From Prolixibacteraceae bacterium (lineage in GTDB: Bacteria > Bacteroidota > Bacteroidia > Bacteroidales > Prolixibacteraceae), in the NCBI GenBank assembly GCA_027858145.1, contig JAQIDF010000262.1, positions 1 through 29,769 of the forward strand: 29,769 nucleotides of DNA, in the 5' to 3' direction. The position numbers and the translations under genes were made by a program. The stretch's first letter is position 1. Every line of letters begins with the position of its first letter. Shown one piece after another: positions 16,192 through 24,466 of the stretch. The notes under the pieces are model-generated. The model ran no database searches and was not told the origin of the DNA. It worked only from the letters and a program-made list of their open reading frames with translations.

Positions 16192-16199
16192 CAAAGATA
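16192..16199 (-). promoter_or_regulatory. -7 promoter box for porQ
   Basis: TATCTTTG on the minus strand matches TAnnTTTG and ends 23 nt before the porQ ATG at 16168. Confidence 0.5.
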
Positions 16200-16217
16200 A
16201 TTTTTTATTATAAACTG

Positions 16218-16241
16218 TTAATCCCCTTTTTTAAGGATTAA
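16218..16241. promoter_or_regulatory. Inverted repeat upstream of the porQ promoter
   Basis: TTAATCC and GGATTAA are perfect 7-bp arms separated by 10 bp (CCTTTTTTAA). The right part can also pair as CCTT/AAGG. The site lies 19-42 bp upstream of the porQ -7 box, where an activator or the -33 contact would sit. It could also be chance in A/T-rich DNA. Confidence 0.3.
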
Positions 16242-16251
16242 TACATTATTT

Positions 16252-16298
16252 AATAAAAATGAGATTGTCGCTCTTTTATGGTTTGCAACAATCTCATT
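16252..16298 (-). terminator. Hairpin with T-run after the minus-strand small membrane protein gene
   Basis: AATGAGATTGT at 16258-16268 and its exact complement at 16288-16298 form a perfect 11-bp stem around a 19-nt loop. Read on the minus strand the second arm ends in ATT followed by TTTATT, as expected for an intrinsic terminator, 76 nt past the stop at 16374 and upstream of porQ. The loop is longer than usual, so this is moderate support. Confidence 0.5.
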
Positions 16299-16373
16299 CT
16301 TTCAGTAAAAAGCTTAAAAAAGAATTGGTTATTATTTAAATAATTTGTCCAACTCTGAATAAATGCAGTGTAA

Positions 16374-16763
16374 TTATCGTATGTCCTTATTGTTCAGTGA
16401 TTTTATATATTCCATTAAATATTTCATTTGAACATGATGAACGATATTTGAGTATTTTTTTTTAAGTTGATGGAAGTTGTAGTTGTTTTTCAGGTTGTAA
16501 ACGTTTTCGCACAAAACCATAAAACTGATATTTGGATTTGATATAAGTTTTATGGGCAATGCCGTTTCGGTGGTGCCGGGAATATGGATGGCAACCGGAG
16601 TTACACCGTTGTCGTTGACATTGGTAGATATCTCTTGTACAGGAATATGCTTCGAATTTTCGCCATCAGTAACGGTTTGGTTATTTAGTATAATCATCGT
16701 CCCGATTAAAAAAAGGAACCCTAAGATCCGTAAAAATATTTTATGTCTTTTTTCTGTGTGCAA
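16374..16763 (-). CDS. Small single-pass membrane protein of unknown function
   Basis: Counted from a TTG at 16763 the product is 129 residues: a basic start (HTEKRHKIFLR), one hydrophobic segment (ILGFLFLIGTMIILNN), then a polar outer part of about 100 residues with one Cys, and a C-terminus rich in Lys and Asn. The frame stays open upstream to an ATG at 16865, but that would place 34 residues across the minus-strand -7 box at 16794-16801 and into the divergent MarR gene, so the later start is preferred; no ATG lies between. I do not recognise the family. It is divergent from the MarR-type regulator and could be its target. A hairpin terminator candidate follows. Codon use is A/T-rich; the gene is probable, not certain. 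Confidence 0.6.
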   Translation of the reverse strand: MHTEKRHKIFLRILGFLFLIGTMIILNNQTVTDGENSKHIPVQEISTNVNDNGVTPVAIHIPGTTETALPIKLISNPNISFMVLCENVYNLKNNYNFHQLKKKYSNIVHHVQMKYLMEYIKSLNNKDIR

Positions 16764-16793
16764 GTGCGTTATCTTATTTTTTTTCGACTGATA

Positions 16794-16801
16794 CAAAAAT
16801 A
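16794..16801 (-). promoter_or_regulatory. -7 promoter box for the small membrane protein
   Basis: TATTTTTG on the minus strand, a match to TAnnTTTG. It lies 31 nt upstream of TTG 16763 and only 27 bp from the opposing -7 box of the MarR gene. Confidence 0.45.
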
Positions 16802-16828
16802 AAAAAAATATATATAAGGGCAAATTGT

Positions 16829-16836
16829 TATCTTTG
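16829..16836 (+). promoter_or_regulatory. -7 promoter box for the MarR-type regulator
   Basis: TATCTTTG matches TAnnTTTG. It ends 11 nt before ATG 16848 and 38 nt before ATG 16875; the latter gives a normal leader and is taken as the start. Confidence 0.5.
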
Positions 16837-16874
16837 TATGTCAATATATGTCTATCATCTATCATTTTGAAGTA

Positions 16875-17339
16875 ATGGATTCAACCGATATTTTAATAAA
16901 TATTCGCAAAATTGTTCGCTCGATAAACCTTGAATCAAAGCGTATACAAAAGGATTACGGGGTAAGTATTCCTCAAATTTTGTGTCTGAATTTTTTGCAT
17001 CTTTCTCCAAATTTTCAATCAACACAAAGAGGGATAAAGGAGTTTCTAAATCTTAATTCGAGTACCGTAAGTGGAATAATTCAACGACTTGAGCGGAAGG
17101 GGTTGATAGCCCGGTTGCCAAAAACAGGTGACAAAAGGGTTACAAATGTGGTTTTGACAGCCGTTGGGGAAAGCTTAATCAACAATATACCTCCCTTGTT
17201 GCACGACCGGCTGAGTAAGAAGCTAGAAAATTATGATGAGAATGAATTGAGAAATATTGAAACGGTTTTAAATCAGTTGGTTGATATATTGCAAATATCA
17301 GATGTAGATGCATCACCATTAATTGCTGATGATATTTGA
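16875..17339 (+). CDS. MarR-family transcriptional regulator
   Basis: A 154-residue winged-helix repressor-type protein. The centre carries the MarR fold: QILCLNFLHLS, STQRGIKEFLNLNSSTVSGI as helix-turn-helix, and IQRLERKGLIARLPKTGDKR, the recognition helix plus beta-wing with the conserved Asp-Lys-Arg. Dimerisation helices flank it (residues 1-30 and about 105-140). The frame also has an ATG at 16848, nine codons earlier, but that leaves almost no leader after the -7 box. It is divergent from the small membrane protein and lies 320 bp upstream of ablA in the same direction. Control of either its divergent neighbour or the ablA operon is plausible from position. The ligand is unknown. Confidence 0.92.
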   Translation: MDSTDILINIRKIVRSINLESKRIQKDYGVSIPQILCLNFLHLSPNFQSTQRGIKEFLNLNSSTVSGIIQRLERKGLIARLPKTGDKRVTNVVLTAVGESLINNIPPLLHDRLSKKLENYDENELRNIETVLNQLVDILQISDVDASPLIADDI

Positions 17340-17659
17340 TGCCTGCTTTATTTGGCATATATTTCTTATTTAGTTTTATTATTTATGTATGCAGGATAAT
17401 GATGTGAGGTTTTTTGTTGTAATTTTAAATAAGATCATCATTTGTAAAAATGTTTCTGTTGAAGTTATTTTTAGATAGAAAAGTCTTCTGTTCCTTTGAT
17501 TTTCAGGAAAATAATTTTTTTCTGGAGTCATAATTGACTGTTTAGTTGATTGATGTAACGTTAAGCAACATTTAACATTTAGATAGAATTTAGTTGAGAT
17601 TGATGTAATAGTCAATATTTTTATATTTTTGTTCGTGTAGAAACTAATATTTGAAAAGT
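17340..17659 (+). promoter_or_regulatory. 320-bp A/T-rich gap with the ablA promoter
   Basis: The gap holds no convincing gene; a 78-codon minus-strand frame at 17379-17615 looks like chance. Near its end TATTTTTG at 17624-17631 is a perfect TAnnTTTG box, with TTG at 17600-17602 at a distance fitting a -33 element, and the box ends 28 nt before the ablA ATG. Just after the MarR stop, ATGCC and GGCAT could pair as a weak hairpin. The remaining roughly 250 bp upstream of the promoter could hold regulator sites but shows no clear palindrome. Confidence 0.5.
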
Positions 17660-18982
17660 ATGCAGATATTTAATGAGAAGCAACAAGACCTTGCTCAACG
17701 TATCGATGAAGATACAACTTTTAAGAATTGGAACGACTGGAAATGGCAATTAAAACATTCTGTAAATTCAATTGAAAAATTTGAATTGGTAAGCGGCATA
17801 AAATTTCCGGATGAAAAAAGAAAATCACTTGAGGAGACACTGGAAAAATTCCCATTGTCAATTACACCGTATTATATTTCACTAATTGATGTTGATAATT
17901 ACGAAAATGACCCGGTTTTTAAACAATCGTTTGCCGATCAGCGTGAATTAATTACTAACAGCTCGGAACACAGTGACCCATTAGCGGAAGACAGTGATAG
18001 CCCGGTTGAGGGAATTACACACCGTTACCCCGACAGGGTACTTTTTCATGTTAGTAATGTATGTTCAATGTATTGCCGCCATTGTACGCGTAAACGTAAA
18101 GTAGGCGATGTCGATTTTGTTCCTTCAAAATCGCAGCTCGAAAAAGGTATTGAGTATATTAAAAATACACCACAGGTACGCGATGTATTGCTATCGGGTG
18201 GCGACCCTTTCATGTTATCCGATAAAATGCTTGATTGGTTACTATCTCAAATTTCACAGATAGAACACGTTGAGGTTATTCGTATCGGAACAAGAATGCC
18301 TGTTGTACTTCCTTATCGTATTACCGATAGTTTACTGGAGGTACTGAAAAAATATCACCCGTTATGGATTAATACACACTTTAACCACCCACGTGAAGTA
18401 ACAGCTTCGGCTCGTGAGGCATTAGCGAAGCTTGCCGATGCAGGTATCCCGTTAGGTAACCAGTCGGTATTGCTGGCCGATGTTAACGACTGCCCACGTA
18501 TTATGAAGCGATTGGTACACCAGTTGGTTCAAAACCGTGTGCGTCCGTATTACTTATATCAGTGTGATCTTTCAGAAGGTCTGGCTCATTTTCGTACACC
18601 TGTAGGTAAAGGAATTGAAATTATGGAAAGCCTCATTGGACATACCAGTGGTTTTGCAGTACCTACATATGTAATTGATGCACCTGGTGGCGGTGGTAAA
18701 ATTCCGGTAATGCCTAATTATATTATTTCATGGTCAACTAACAAGGTTATCTTGCGTAACTATGAAGGTGTGATAACCGCCTATCAGGAACCTGATTCTT
18801 ATGAAGCACGTGAATGCGACCGTGATTGTAAGAATTGCGACCTTGAGCTTAAATTGCAACCATCAGAAGAGTGGGCAGCTACAGGAATTGAAAAATTATT
18901 GTCGGATTATGACGATTCAATATCATTAATACCTGAAGGTAACGAACGTTATGAAAGAAGAACAGACGAAGAAGATGGATAA
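17660..18982 (+). CDS. ablA: Lysine 2,3-aminomutase
   Basis: A radical SAM, PLP-dependent enzyme that converts L-lysine to L-beta-lysine. From ATG 17660 the product is 440 residues, as expected. The radical SAM cluster motif CSMYCRHC places Cys135, Cys139 and Cys142; GGDP follows as in the family; the PLP-binding Lys347 lies in APGGGGKIPVMP; and the C-terminal cysteine group CDRDCKNCDL resembles the zinc-binding tail of Clostridium KamA. A TTG three codons upstream is less likely as the start. The ablB gene overlaps the 3' end, which points to N-epsilon-acetyl-beta-lysine synthesis rather than lysine fermentation, because none of the kam/kdd fermentation genes are next to it. The upstream -7 box gives it its own promoter. 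Confidence 0.96.
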   Translation: MQIFNEKQQDLAQRIDEDTTFKNWNDWKWQLKHSVNSIEKFELVSGIKFPDEKRKSLEETLEKFPLSITPYYISLIDVDNYENDPVFKQSFADQRELITNSSEHSDPLAEDSDSPVEGITHRYPDRVLFHVSNVCSMYCRHCTRKRKVGDVDFVPSKSQLEKGIEYIKNTPQVRDVLLSGGDPFMLSDKMLDWLLSQISQIEHVEVIRIGTRMPVVLPYRITDSLLEVLKKYHPLWINTHFNHPREVTASAREALAKLADAGIPLGNQSVLLADVNDCPRIMKRLVHQLVQNRVRPYYLYQCDLSEGLAHFRTPVGKGIEIMESLIGHTSGFAVPTYVIDAPGGGGKIPVMPNYIISWSTNKVILRNYEGVITAYQEPDSYEARECDRDCKNCDLELKLQPSEEWAATGIEKLLSDYDDSISLIPEGNERYERRTDEEDG

Positions 18983-19799
18983 AATTGAGAAACTTAATAA
19001 AGCAACCATACATCACGGAAAATATTCTGACCGTTTGTACATTATGAAATTTCCGCTCGATGGTGATCGATCGTTGGTTGATGAAATAACGAACATGGCC
19101 ATTAAGAATGGTTATTCTAAAATTACAGGGAAAATACCTAAAAAAGTATTGTCACTTTTTTTAGATAGTGACTATAAGGTAGAAGCAAGCATACCTAAAT
19201 TTTATAATGGTGAAGAGGATTGCACTTTTGTTTCACGTTTTTTAGACGTGGAGCGAGCTGTATACGACCCTGAGCCATTGAACAAATTTAATAAAGTGCT
19301 CGACGAATACGTTTTTAAAGGTGAACTGGAATACAAACACGATTATGATATCAGAAAGCTGGATAAAAGCCATGCCGAAGATATTGTAGCCGTTTTTAAG
19401 GAAGTTTTTGCCACTTATCCTTTTCCAATTCACGATCCTGAATACATAAAAGAAACCATTGATAACGACGTGGTTTACTTTGGTGTATTTCTCGATGGGA
19501 AGCTGCAAAGCGTGTCATCGTCGGAGATGGATGTACAGAATCAGAATGCAGAAATGACTGATTTTGCTACACTCGATCCGGCTCGGGGTAAAGGGTTGTC
19601 GAAATTATTGCTCCATGAAATGGAAAAACACATGAAATCGCAGGGAATAAAAACCTTGTACACAATTGCCCGGTTAAAGTCAATTCCTATGAATAAAACC
19701 TTCCTGGGTGCAGGTTATAGTTATTCAGGAACATTGATCAATAATACAAATATTGCCGGCGGTATTGAGAGTATGAATATTTTGTATAAGTACGTATAA
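18975..19799 (+). CDS. ablB: Beta-lysine N6-acetyltransferase AblB
   Basis: A 274-residue GNAT acetyltransferase that adds acetyl from acetyl-CoA to the epsilon amino group of beta-lysine, giving the osmolyte N-epsilon-acetyl-beta-lysine. The N-terminal half (TIHHGKYSDRLYIMKFP) is the family-specific part, and the C-terminal half is the GNAT fold with the acetyl-CoA loop in ATLDPARGKGLSKLLLHEME. The frame also opens at ATG 18951; the ATG at 18975 overlaps the ablA stop by only 8 nt (ATGGATAA) and is the more economical start. Order and overlap with ablA are the classic ablAB arrangement known from methanogens and several bacteria. The symporter starts 3 nt after its stop. Confidence 0.93.
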   Translation: MDKIEKLNKATIHHGKYSDRLYIMKFPLDGDRSLVDEITNMAIKNGYSKITGKIPKKVLSLFLDSDYKVEASIPKFYNGEEDCTFVSRFLDVERAVYDPEPLNKFNKVLDEYVFKGELEYKHDYDIRKLDKSHAEDIVAVFKEVFATYPFPIHDPEYIKETIDNDVVYFGVFLDGKLQSVSSSEMDVQNQNAEMTDFATLDPARGKGLSKLLLHEMEKHMKSQGIKTLYTIARLKSIPMNKTFLGAGYSYSGTLINNTNIAGGIESMNILYKYV

Positions 19800-19802
19800 T
19801 AT

Positions 19803-21233
19803 ATGCACCTAATCGATTACATCATTTTTATAGGATACATGGTTGTTATGTTGATGTTTGGCTTCTATTTTATGAGGCGCAACAAAACAGTCGAAGATTA
19901 TTTTGTAGGAAGCAGGAATATGAGCCACTGGCACATCGGGCTATCAGTAGTAGCCACCGATGTAGGCGGTGGCTTTTCTATTGGCCTTGGTGGCCTTGGG
20001 TTTGTTATGGGGCTGTCAGGTTCGTGGCTTTTGTTTACCGGTTTGGTAGGTGCATGGCTGTCCGGTATTTTTCTTATACCGGTTATTGCTAAATACGCTA
20101 AGTCGCACAACTTGCTTAGTTTTCCGCAGTTTTTAGAAATTAAATACAATAAGCGTGTTAGTTTTATCGCCGGTATTGTATCAGCAGTCGGATACCTTGG
20201 TTTCACAAGCTCACAGCTTTTAGCCGGGGCAAAGTTGGCATCAACTGTTGTAACCGATTTATCGATTACAATGGCTTTGATTGTAATGGGTTTTGTTGCT
20301 GTTGTTTATACTTTTTCAGGTGGAATTAAAGCAGTGATTTATACCGACACTATTCAGTGGATTGTGTTATTGGCCGGGTTAATTTTTGTGGGGATTCCAT
20401 TCAGTTATGCCGAATTTGGAGGACTTCAGGCTTCAAAAGACCTTTTGCCAGATCATTTTTTCTCGTTAACCAATGTGAGCTGGCAGCAACTTCTTAACTG
20501 GGGAATTACCATCGTACCAATTTGGTTTATAGGAATGACACTGTATCAGCGTATTTATGCCTCGCGCGATAAAAAAACAGCTCAAAAAGCATGGTTTATT
20601 GCCGGCTTGTTCGAATATCCGATAATGGCCTTCTCGGGTGTTATATTGGGGCTTTATGCCCGATTGGCATTTATTGATGGTTATTTCCCGATGTATACTG
20701 ATATTAACGCTTTTGACCCTGAAATTGGTGTGCCTCTCTTGTTGAAAACAATATTACCAGTTGGTCTTACAGGTGTTATTCTGGCCGTTTATTTTTCGGC
20801 GATTATGTCAACATCTGATAGCTGTTTAATGGCATCAAGCGGTAATTTTCAAACAGACATTCTAAAGATAAATCCAAACAATCCAAAGGCAATAAAGATT
20901 TCTCAGTTACTTACCTTTGGGATTGGGATTGTTGCTGTATTTATTGCATTGAAAATCCCCAATGTGCTTGAGTTAATGCTTTTATCCTATGCATTTATGG
21001 TGTCTGGCTTGTTTATCCCCGTGCTGGCAGCCCTGTTTATTAAAAGGCTGAACAGTACAGCCGCTATTGCTTCTATGATTATTGGCGGGGGAACAACCCT
21101 TACACTTATAGTTTTAGGAACAGCTTTACCATACGGGCTCGATGCTAATGTTTTTGGTGTTTCTGCATCGTTGTTGGCTTTTATTGTTGTTTCCTTATTG
21201 GCAAAAACCAAACCTTTGAAGCAAAATATCTAA
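19803..21233 (+). CDS. Sodium/solute symporter (SSS family)
   Basis: A 476-residue inner-membrane transporter, hydrophobic throughout, with about 13 predicted membrane segments and the LeuT-like SSS pattern: an N-terminal segment LIDYIIFIGYMVVMLMFG, then RRNKTVEDYFVGSRNM and VATDVGGGFSIG, which is the usual start of the SSS core, and later ILAVYFSAIMSTSDSCL, the conserved Ser/Thr-rich helix around the second sodium site in LeuT-fold SSS proteins. Substrate cannot be told from sequence. It begins 3 nt after ablB and so is translated from the same mRNA; uptake of lysine, beta-lysine or another compatible solute would fit the operon, as inference. It converges with the esterase gene at 21465. 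Confidence 0.93.
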   Translation: MHLIDYIIFIGYMVVMLMFGFYFMRRNKTVEDYFVGSRNMSHWHIGLSVVATDVGGGFSIGLGGLGFVMGLSGSWLLFTGLVGAWLSGIFLIPVIAKYAKSHNLLSFPQFLEIKYNKRVSFIAGIVSAVGYLGFTSSQLLAGAKLASTVVTDLSITMALIVMGFVAVVYTFSGGIKAVIYTDTIQWIVLLAGLIFVGIPFSYAEFGGLQASKDLLPDHFFSLTNVSWQQLLNWGITIVPIWFIGMTLYQRIYASRDKKTAQKAWFIAGLFEYPIMAFSGVILGLYARLAFIDGYFPMYTDINAFDPEIGVPLLLKTILPVGLTGVILAVYFSAIMSTSDSCLMASSGNFQTDILKINPNNPKAIKISQLLTFGIGIVAVFIALKIPNVLELMLLSYAFMVSGLFIPVLAALFIKRLNSTAAIASMIIGGGTTLTLIVLGTALPYGLDANVFGVSASLLAFIVVSLLAKTKPLKQNI

Positions 21234-21464
21234 TTTTTCTGTGAGAAATTTACAGAACGAATGTGTTTATACATCATTTTGTTTGTGTGCATTGCCGGGC
21301 AAGATTTCTTCTGAAATCAGAATATAGTTGATTGCTAGAATCAAATAGTATAAATTATAACTGTAAATACGTTTGTCAAAATAAACTTTTATGCCTTACA
21401 TTCGATGTGGAAATTGATGAGTTTTGTTTCATATTATTCGCTAAAATTGAAAAATATTAAGCAT
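21234..21464. other. Gap between convergent genes, small palindromes only
   Basis: The 231 bp between the symporter and esterase stops hold three short perfect dyads: TTCTGT/ACAGAA (21237-21257), TTCTGA-AA-TCAGAA (21309-21322) and TTGATT/AATCAA (21328-21344). None is followed by a T-run on either strand, so none is a clear intrinsic terminator. No gene is visible. Confidence 0.4.
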
Positions 21465-23789
21465 TTACTTTTTTATTCCTATCGAAATATAGTCAATACT
21501 CATCCAGCCCCACGATTTTTCAATAACGATCGTGTTTTTACCACCCTCTAAATCAACTTCCATATTGTAATTCATCCATGTTTTTGTGTCAGGTGCTGTA
21601 AAATTAATTTCCCCAATTGAACTGCTATTGACAAATAATAACTGACCTTTTGGCCCGCCGTAGTTCATCATGTATCGAATGGTAACCGGATAAATCCCTT
21701 CTTCTGGAGCTTCAACTTCATTGAAAACCAATGACCATTCATTTTGAAAATCAACATATTGACCATTGTTCGCATTCGTGTTTTCTTTAATTGTGAACTG
21801 CCCTTTGATTTCAGCATTTTCAGCCTCGTAATAGTGCGTTTCAAGTGGAGAAACTTCAACACTTATCGGTTTTGATAACACTTTATTGCCAATGTTATCG
21901 ATAACACTCGCTGTTATTGTATAAACGCCTTTCGCTTGTGGTGCTTGCCAAGTGTACTTATATGGTGGTTTTTCAATATATTTTACCTTTTTCTTGTTAA
22001 TCAGTATTTCAACACTTTCAACCTTAGCTCCTCTCGGTGGCGCTGTATTGGCTGATATTTCTACATTTTTGCCGGGAGCAATAATGCCGGGAGTGTTGAT
22101 GCTAAGTGAAATTTTGGGCATGGGCTCAACTACTGTAACGTTAATGGTTTGTTGCTTTCGTTTGCCTTTAGTATTAACAATTTCAAGAGTGTATTTTGTT
22201 GTTTTTTCAGGTAGAACCCGCTTTCCTGAAATGTTGTCGACTTTAGTGCCATTTAGTTTAACATTTTCAGCACCAGACGTTACCCAGGTTAGTAATACAC
22301 TTTCGCCACGTTCTGTCTTGTTTGATGAAGAACGGAACTGTTTTATGCTTAATCCATTTTCAATGTAAAGTTTAAAAGGTGCGGCAGGTAATCCGGCCTG
22401 GTTGAACAATCCGGCATTTGCTGGATTATTTTCCCAGGCATATTGCACCGTTTGGGGAATATTAGTGTTGTGTGAAACGATAACTGTGCTATCACTGTTT
22501 ATCGATGCCTTTGCCCATATGGTTTTTCCGTTTTTGTTGGTTATTGCGAAGCCATCTGTTGTGCCTGTTTTATTTGAAAGTGGAATATTGAATGTGTTAA
22601 AAGTGACTAAAATGCGGTTATCGTCTAAAAATTCAGCTTTTTTTACTACCGGATTTTCACAATCTGTTTGTTGGAGATAAGTTTTTTCTAATACAAGATT
22701 TGTCAAACGCTCGCCAACCGGTTTTTTATTTTTGGGGTGTATATCAACCTCTCCTAAATCGATGGTAACTACTTCACCGGTTTTGGGCAAGGTTAGGGCT
22801 TTGCTTTGATTATACCTCAGCCATGGCCAGGGCTTGTATTCTTGTGGTTCGGGATAAACCTGCCCATAATTAGGGAGCTGAACCCAATAAAATGGAAGAT
22901 TACCCATATTCCATAAATTTCTCCACCCTACAATCATTTTTTTAAACAACTGTCCGTATTGGAGGGCATCATCTTCATTATCGGCATTCGATTCGCCCTG
23001 ATACCACAAAAAGCCTTTTACAGGAAGTCCGGCGAGTGGATAAATCATTTTATTAAAAGCCACTGTGGGCTGACGTTCTTCGTAATCTCTGCCGGCTAAA
23101 ACCACATCCTGTTCATCATACCCCAGCATTTCTTTGCTCATCCAGGCTTCGATACGACTACCTCCGTATGATGAATTAATGATCCCAATTGGTACATCAA
23201 CTGATCGGGATAGATTTTTGGCAAAGTAATATGCCACAGCTGAAAAATTACCTGCATTCTCAGGTGTTGCCGATAGCCAGGTTGAACTTGCCGGGAGTGA
23301 ATCAGATGGCTCATTGGACAGACTTTTAGGAATTTTAAACTCCCTGATATGCGGAAAGTTTGCATTTTTTATTTCATAATCAGCGTTCTTGGTTTGGTTT
23401 AATTCCATTTCCATGTTCGACTGTCCTGAAACGAACCATACATCACCAATGTAGATGTCAGAGATTGTATCTGAAAATGTTTCCGATTTAATAATCATTT
23501 CAAAAGGGCCACCTGCCTTCATTGGTGGAAAGAGAATTTTCCATTTTCCCGATTCTGAAGCAATCGTTTTAATTTTTTGAGTGTTGAACTCAATATCAAC
23601 ATATGCACCAGGGGCAGCTAATCCCCAAACGGGTATTTGATGGTTTCTCTGAACTACCATTCCATCGCTAAATATTGCCAAAGGGGCAGGGTTTGCATTT
23701 AGCTTAAATACAAAAAGCAGTATGAAAACAATAAATATTATTGTTGCTTCAAATGCTTTACTCATCAGGTAGTTTTTTCTTTTTAACAT
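21465..23789 (-). CDS. Sialate O-acetylesterase with Ig-like domains and a C-terminal carbohydrate-binding module
   Basis: A 774-residue exported protein. A signal peptide or anchor covers residues 10-33 (EATIIFIVFILLFVFKLNA). An SGNH-type esterase domain at about 35-470 carries Ser124 in FVSGQSNMEMEL, the second block FLWYQGESNADNED, and Asp349/His351 in EVDIHPKNK, matching the sialate O-acetylesterase (SASA) family that removes acetyl groups from sialic acids or xylan-like glycans. Two Ig-like domains follow at about 480-553 and 555-650, the second of the bacterial type with ISANTAPPRGAKVE and GVYTITASVIDN. Residues about 653-774, from HYYEAENAEIKG to WGWMSIDYISIG, look like a CBM6/35 module. 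There is no T9SS sorting domain, so it is probably periplasmic or membrane-tethered. It is not in a visible polysaccharide utilisation locus. Confidence 0.93.
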   Translation of the reverse strand: MLKRKNYLMSKAFEATIIFIVFILLFVFKLNANPAPLAIFSDGMVVQRNHQIPVWGLAAPGAYVDIEFNTQKIKTIASESGKWKILFPPMKAGGPFEMIIKSETFSDTISDIYIGDVWFVSGQSNMEMELNQTKNADYEIKNANFPHIREFKIPKSLSNEPSDSLPASSTWLSATPENAGNFSAVAYYFAKNLSRSVDVPIGIINSSYGGSRIEAWMSKEMLGYDEQDVVLAGRDYEERQPTVAFNKMIYPLAGLPVKGFLWYQGESNADNEDDALQYGQLFKKMIVGWRNLWNMGNLPFYWVQLPNYGQVYPEPQEYKPWPWLRYNQSKALTLPKTGEVVTIDLGEVDIHPKNKKPVGERLTNLVLEKTYLQQTDCENPVVKKAEFLDDNRILVTFNTFNIPLSNKTGTTDGFAITNKNGKTIWAKASINSDSTVIVSHNTNIPQTVQYAWENNPANAGLFNQAGLPAAPFKLYIENGLSIKQFRSSSNKTERGESVLLTWVTSGAENVKLNGTKVDNISGKRVLPEKTTKYTLEIVNTKGKRKQQTINVTVVEPMPKISLSINTPGIIAPGKNVEISANTAPPRGAKVESVEILINKKKVKYIEKPPYKYTWQAPQAKGVYTITASVIDNIGNKVLSKPISVEVSPLETHYYEAENAEIKGQFTIKENTNANNGQYVDFQNEWSLVFNEVEAPEEGIYPVTIRYMMNYGGPKGQLLFVNSSSIGEINFTAPDTKTWMNYNMEVDLEGGKNTIVIEKSWGWMSIDYISIGIKK

Positions 23790-23912
23790 ATTAATTCAAT
23801 TTACAATTGCAAATTAATACGTTTTGAGAATAGTTATTGGGTGCAAAATGTGTTTTTTGGGGATATAAATCTTGTGGTTTTGTTAAAGAATCTTAAAATT
23901 GAATTGTATTTG

Positions 23913-24419
23913 CTATGATTGATATATTTGTTTTAGTTCTTTCATGATGGAATAAACTATCGGGCAAATTTCACAATTTTTATAGGTGAGGTTTAATATT
24001 TGAATCATTTTTCTCCGGTCGGTATGCGGATATTCACGACAGGCTTTAGGGCGGTTTTCATAAACCATACAATAATTATCAGGCATTAGAAAAGGGCAGG
24101 GGGTGTGCTTAAAAACAAAATCGCCATCATTGTCCATGTAGAAATACTCCTCAATTAAGTCGTTTGCTTTTTGCCTGAAATGCTTAGAAAGGCGGTCGAT
24201 GTCTTTTTCGCTCACAATGGGGCTTATCGAGCTGCAACAGTTGGCACAATCCAAACAGTCGAAGTTTTCAAAAGCTTCTTCATGTAGCGCATGAAAATGT
24301 TTATCAAGGTCTTTGGGCTTTTTCTTTTTCAGTTTTTGTAAAAAAGCTTTTGTGCTTTTCTCATCCTGTTTTACCCTTGCTTTTAACTCGTCCGGTGTTT
24401 TATATTGAATATTTTTCAA
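23913..24419 (-). CDS. YkgJ-family cysteine cluster (zinc/iron-chelating) protein
   Basis: A 168-residue cytosolic protein. The cysteine pattern FDCLDCANCCSS, then KHTPCPFL, NYCMVYENRPKACREYP and a final NCEICPIV is that of the YkgJ (Pfam CxxCxxCC) family, thought to bind zinc or an iron-sulfur cluster; its biochemical role is not established. The N-terminal third is basic and helical (FLQKLKKKKPKDLDKHFHAL). The gene lies 47 nt after the EamA transporter in the same direction and may be co-transcribed with it. Its own stop is followed by 123 bp before the next, same-strand, esterase start. Confidence 0.92.
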   Translation of the reverse strand: MKNIQYKTPDELKARVKQDEKSTKAFLQKLKKKKPKDLDKHFHALHEEAFENFDCLDCANCCSSISPIVSEKDIDRLSKHFRQKANDLIEEYFYMDNDGDFVFKHTPCPFLMPDNYCMVYENRPKACREYPHTDRRKMIQILNLTYKNCEICPIVYSIMKELKQIYQS

Positions 24420-24466
24420 AACGTTTTTTCAATGATGGTGTTGCGTTATGTATAAAGTAAAGAATA

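Noticed and set aside
16764..16865. 34-codon upstream extension of the small membrane protein to ATG 16865
   Set aside because: It crosses the minus-strand -7 box and overlaps the start region of the divergent MarR frame.
17379..17615. 78-codon minus-strand frame in the gap before ablA
   Set aside because: Low-complexity A/T-rich translation, no promoter or ribosome-binding site, no recognisable motif, and it lies in the control region of ablA.
21237..21344. Short palindromes between the symporter and the esterase as terminators
   Set aside because: Stems are only 6 bp, A/T-rich and lack a T-run on either strand, so they do not meet the pattern of an intrinsic terminator.
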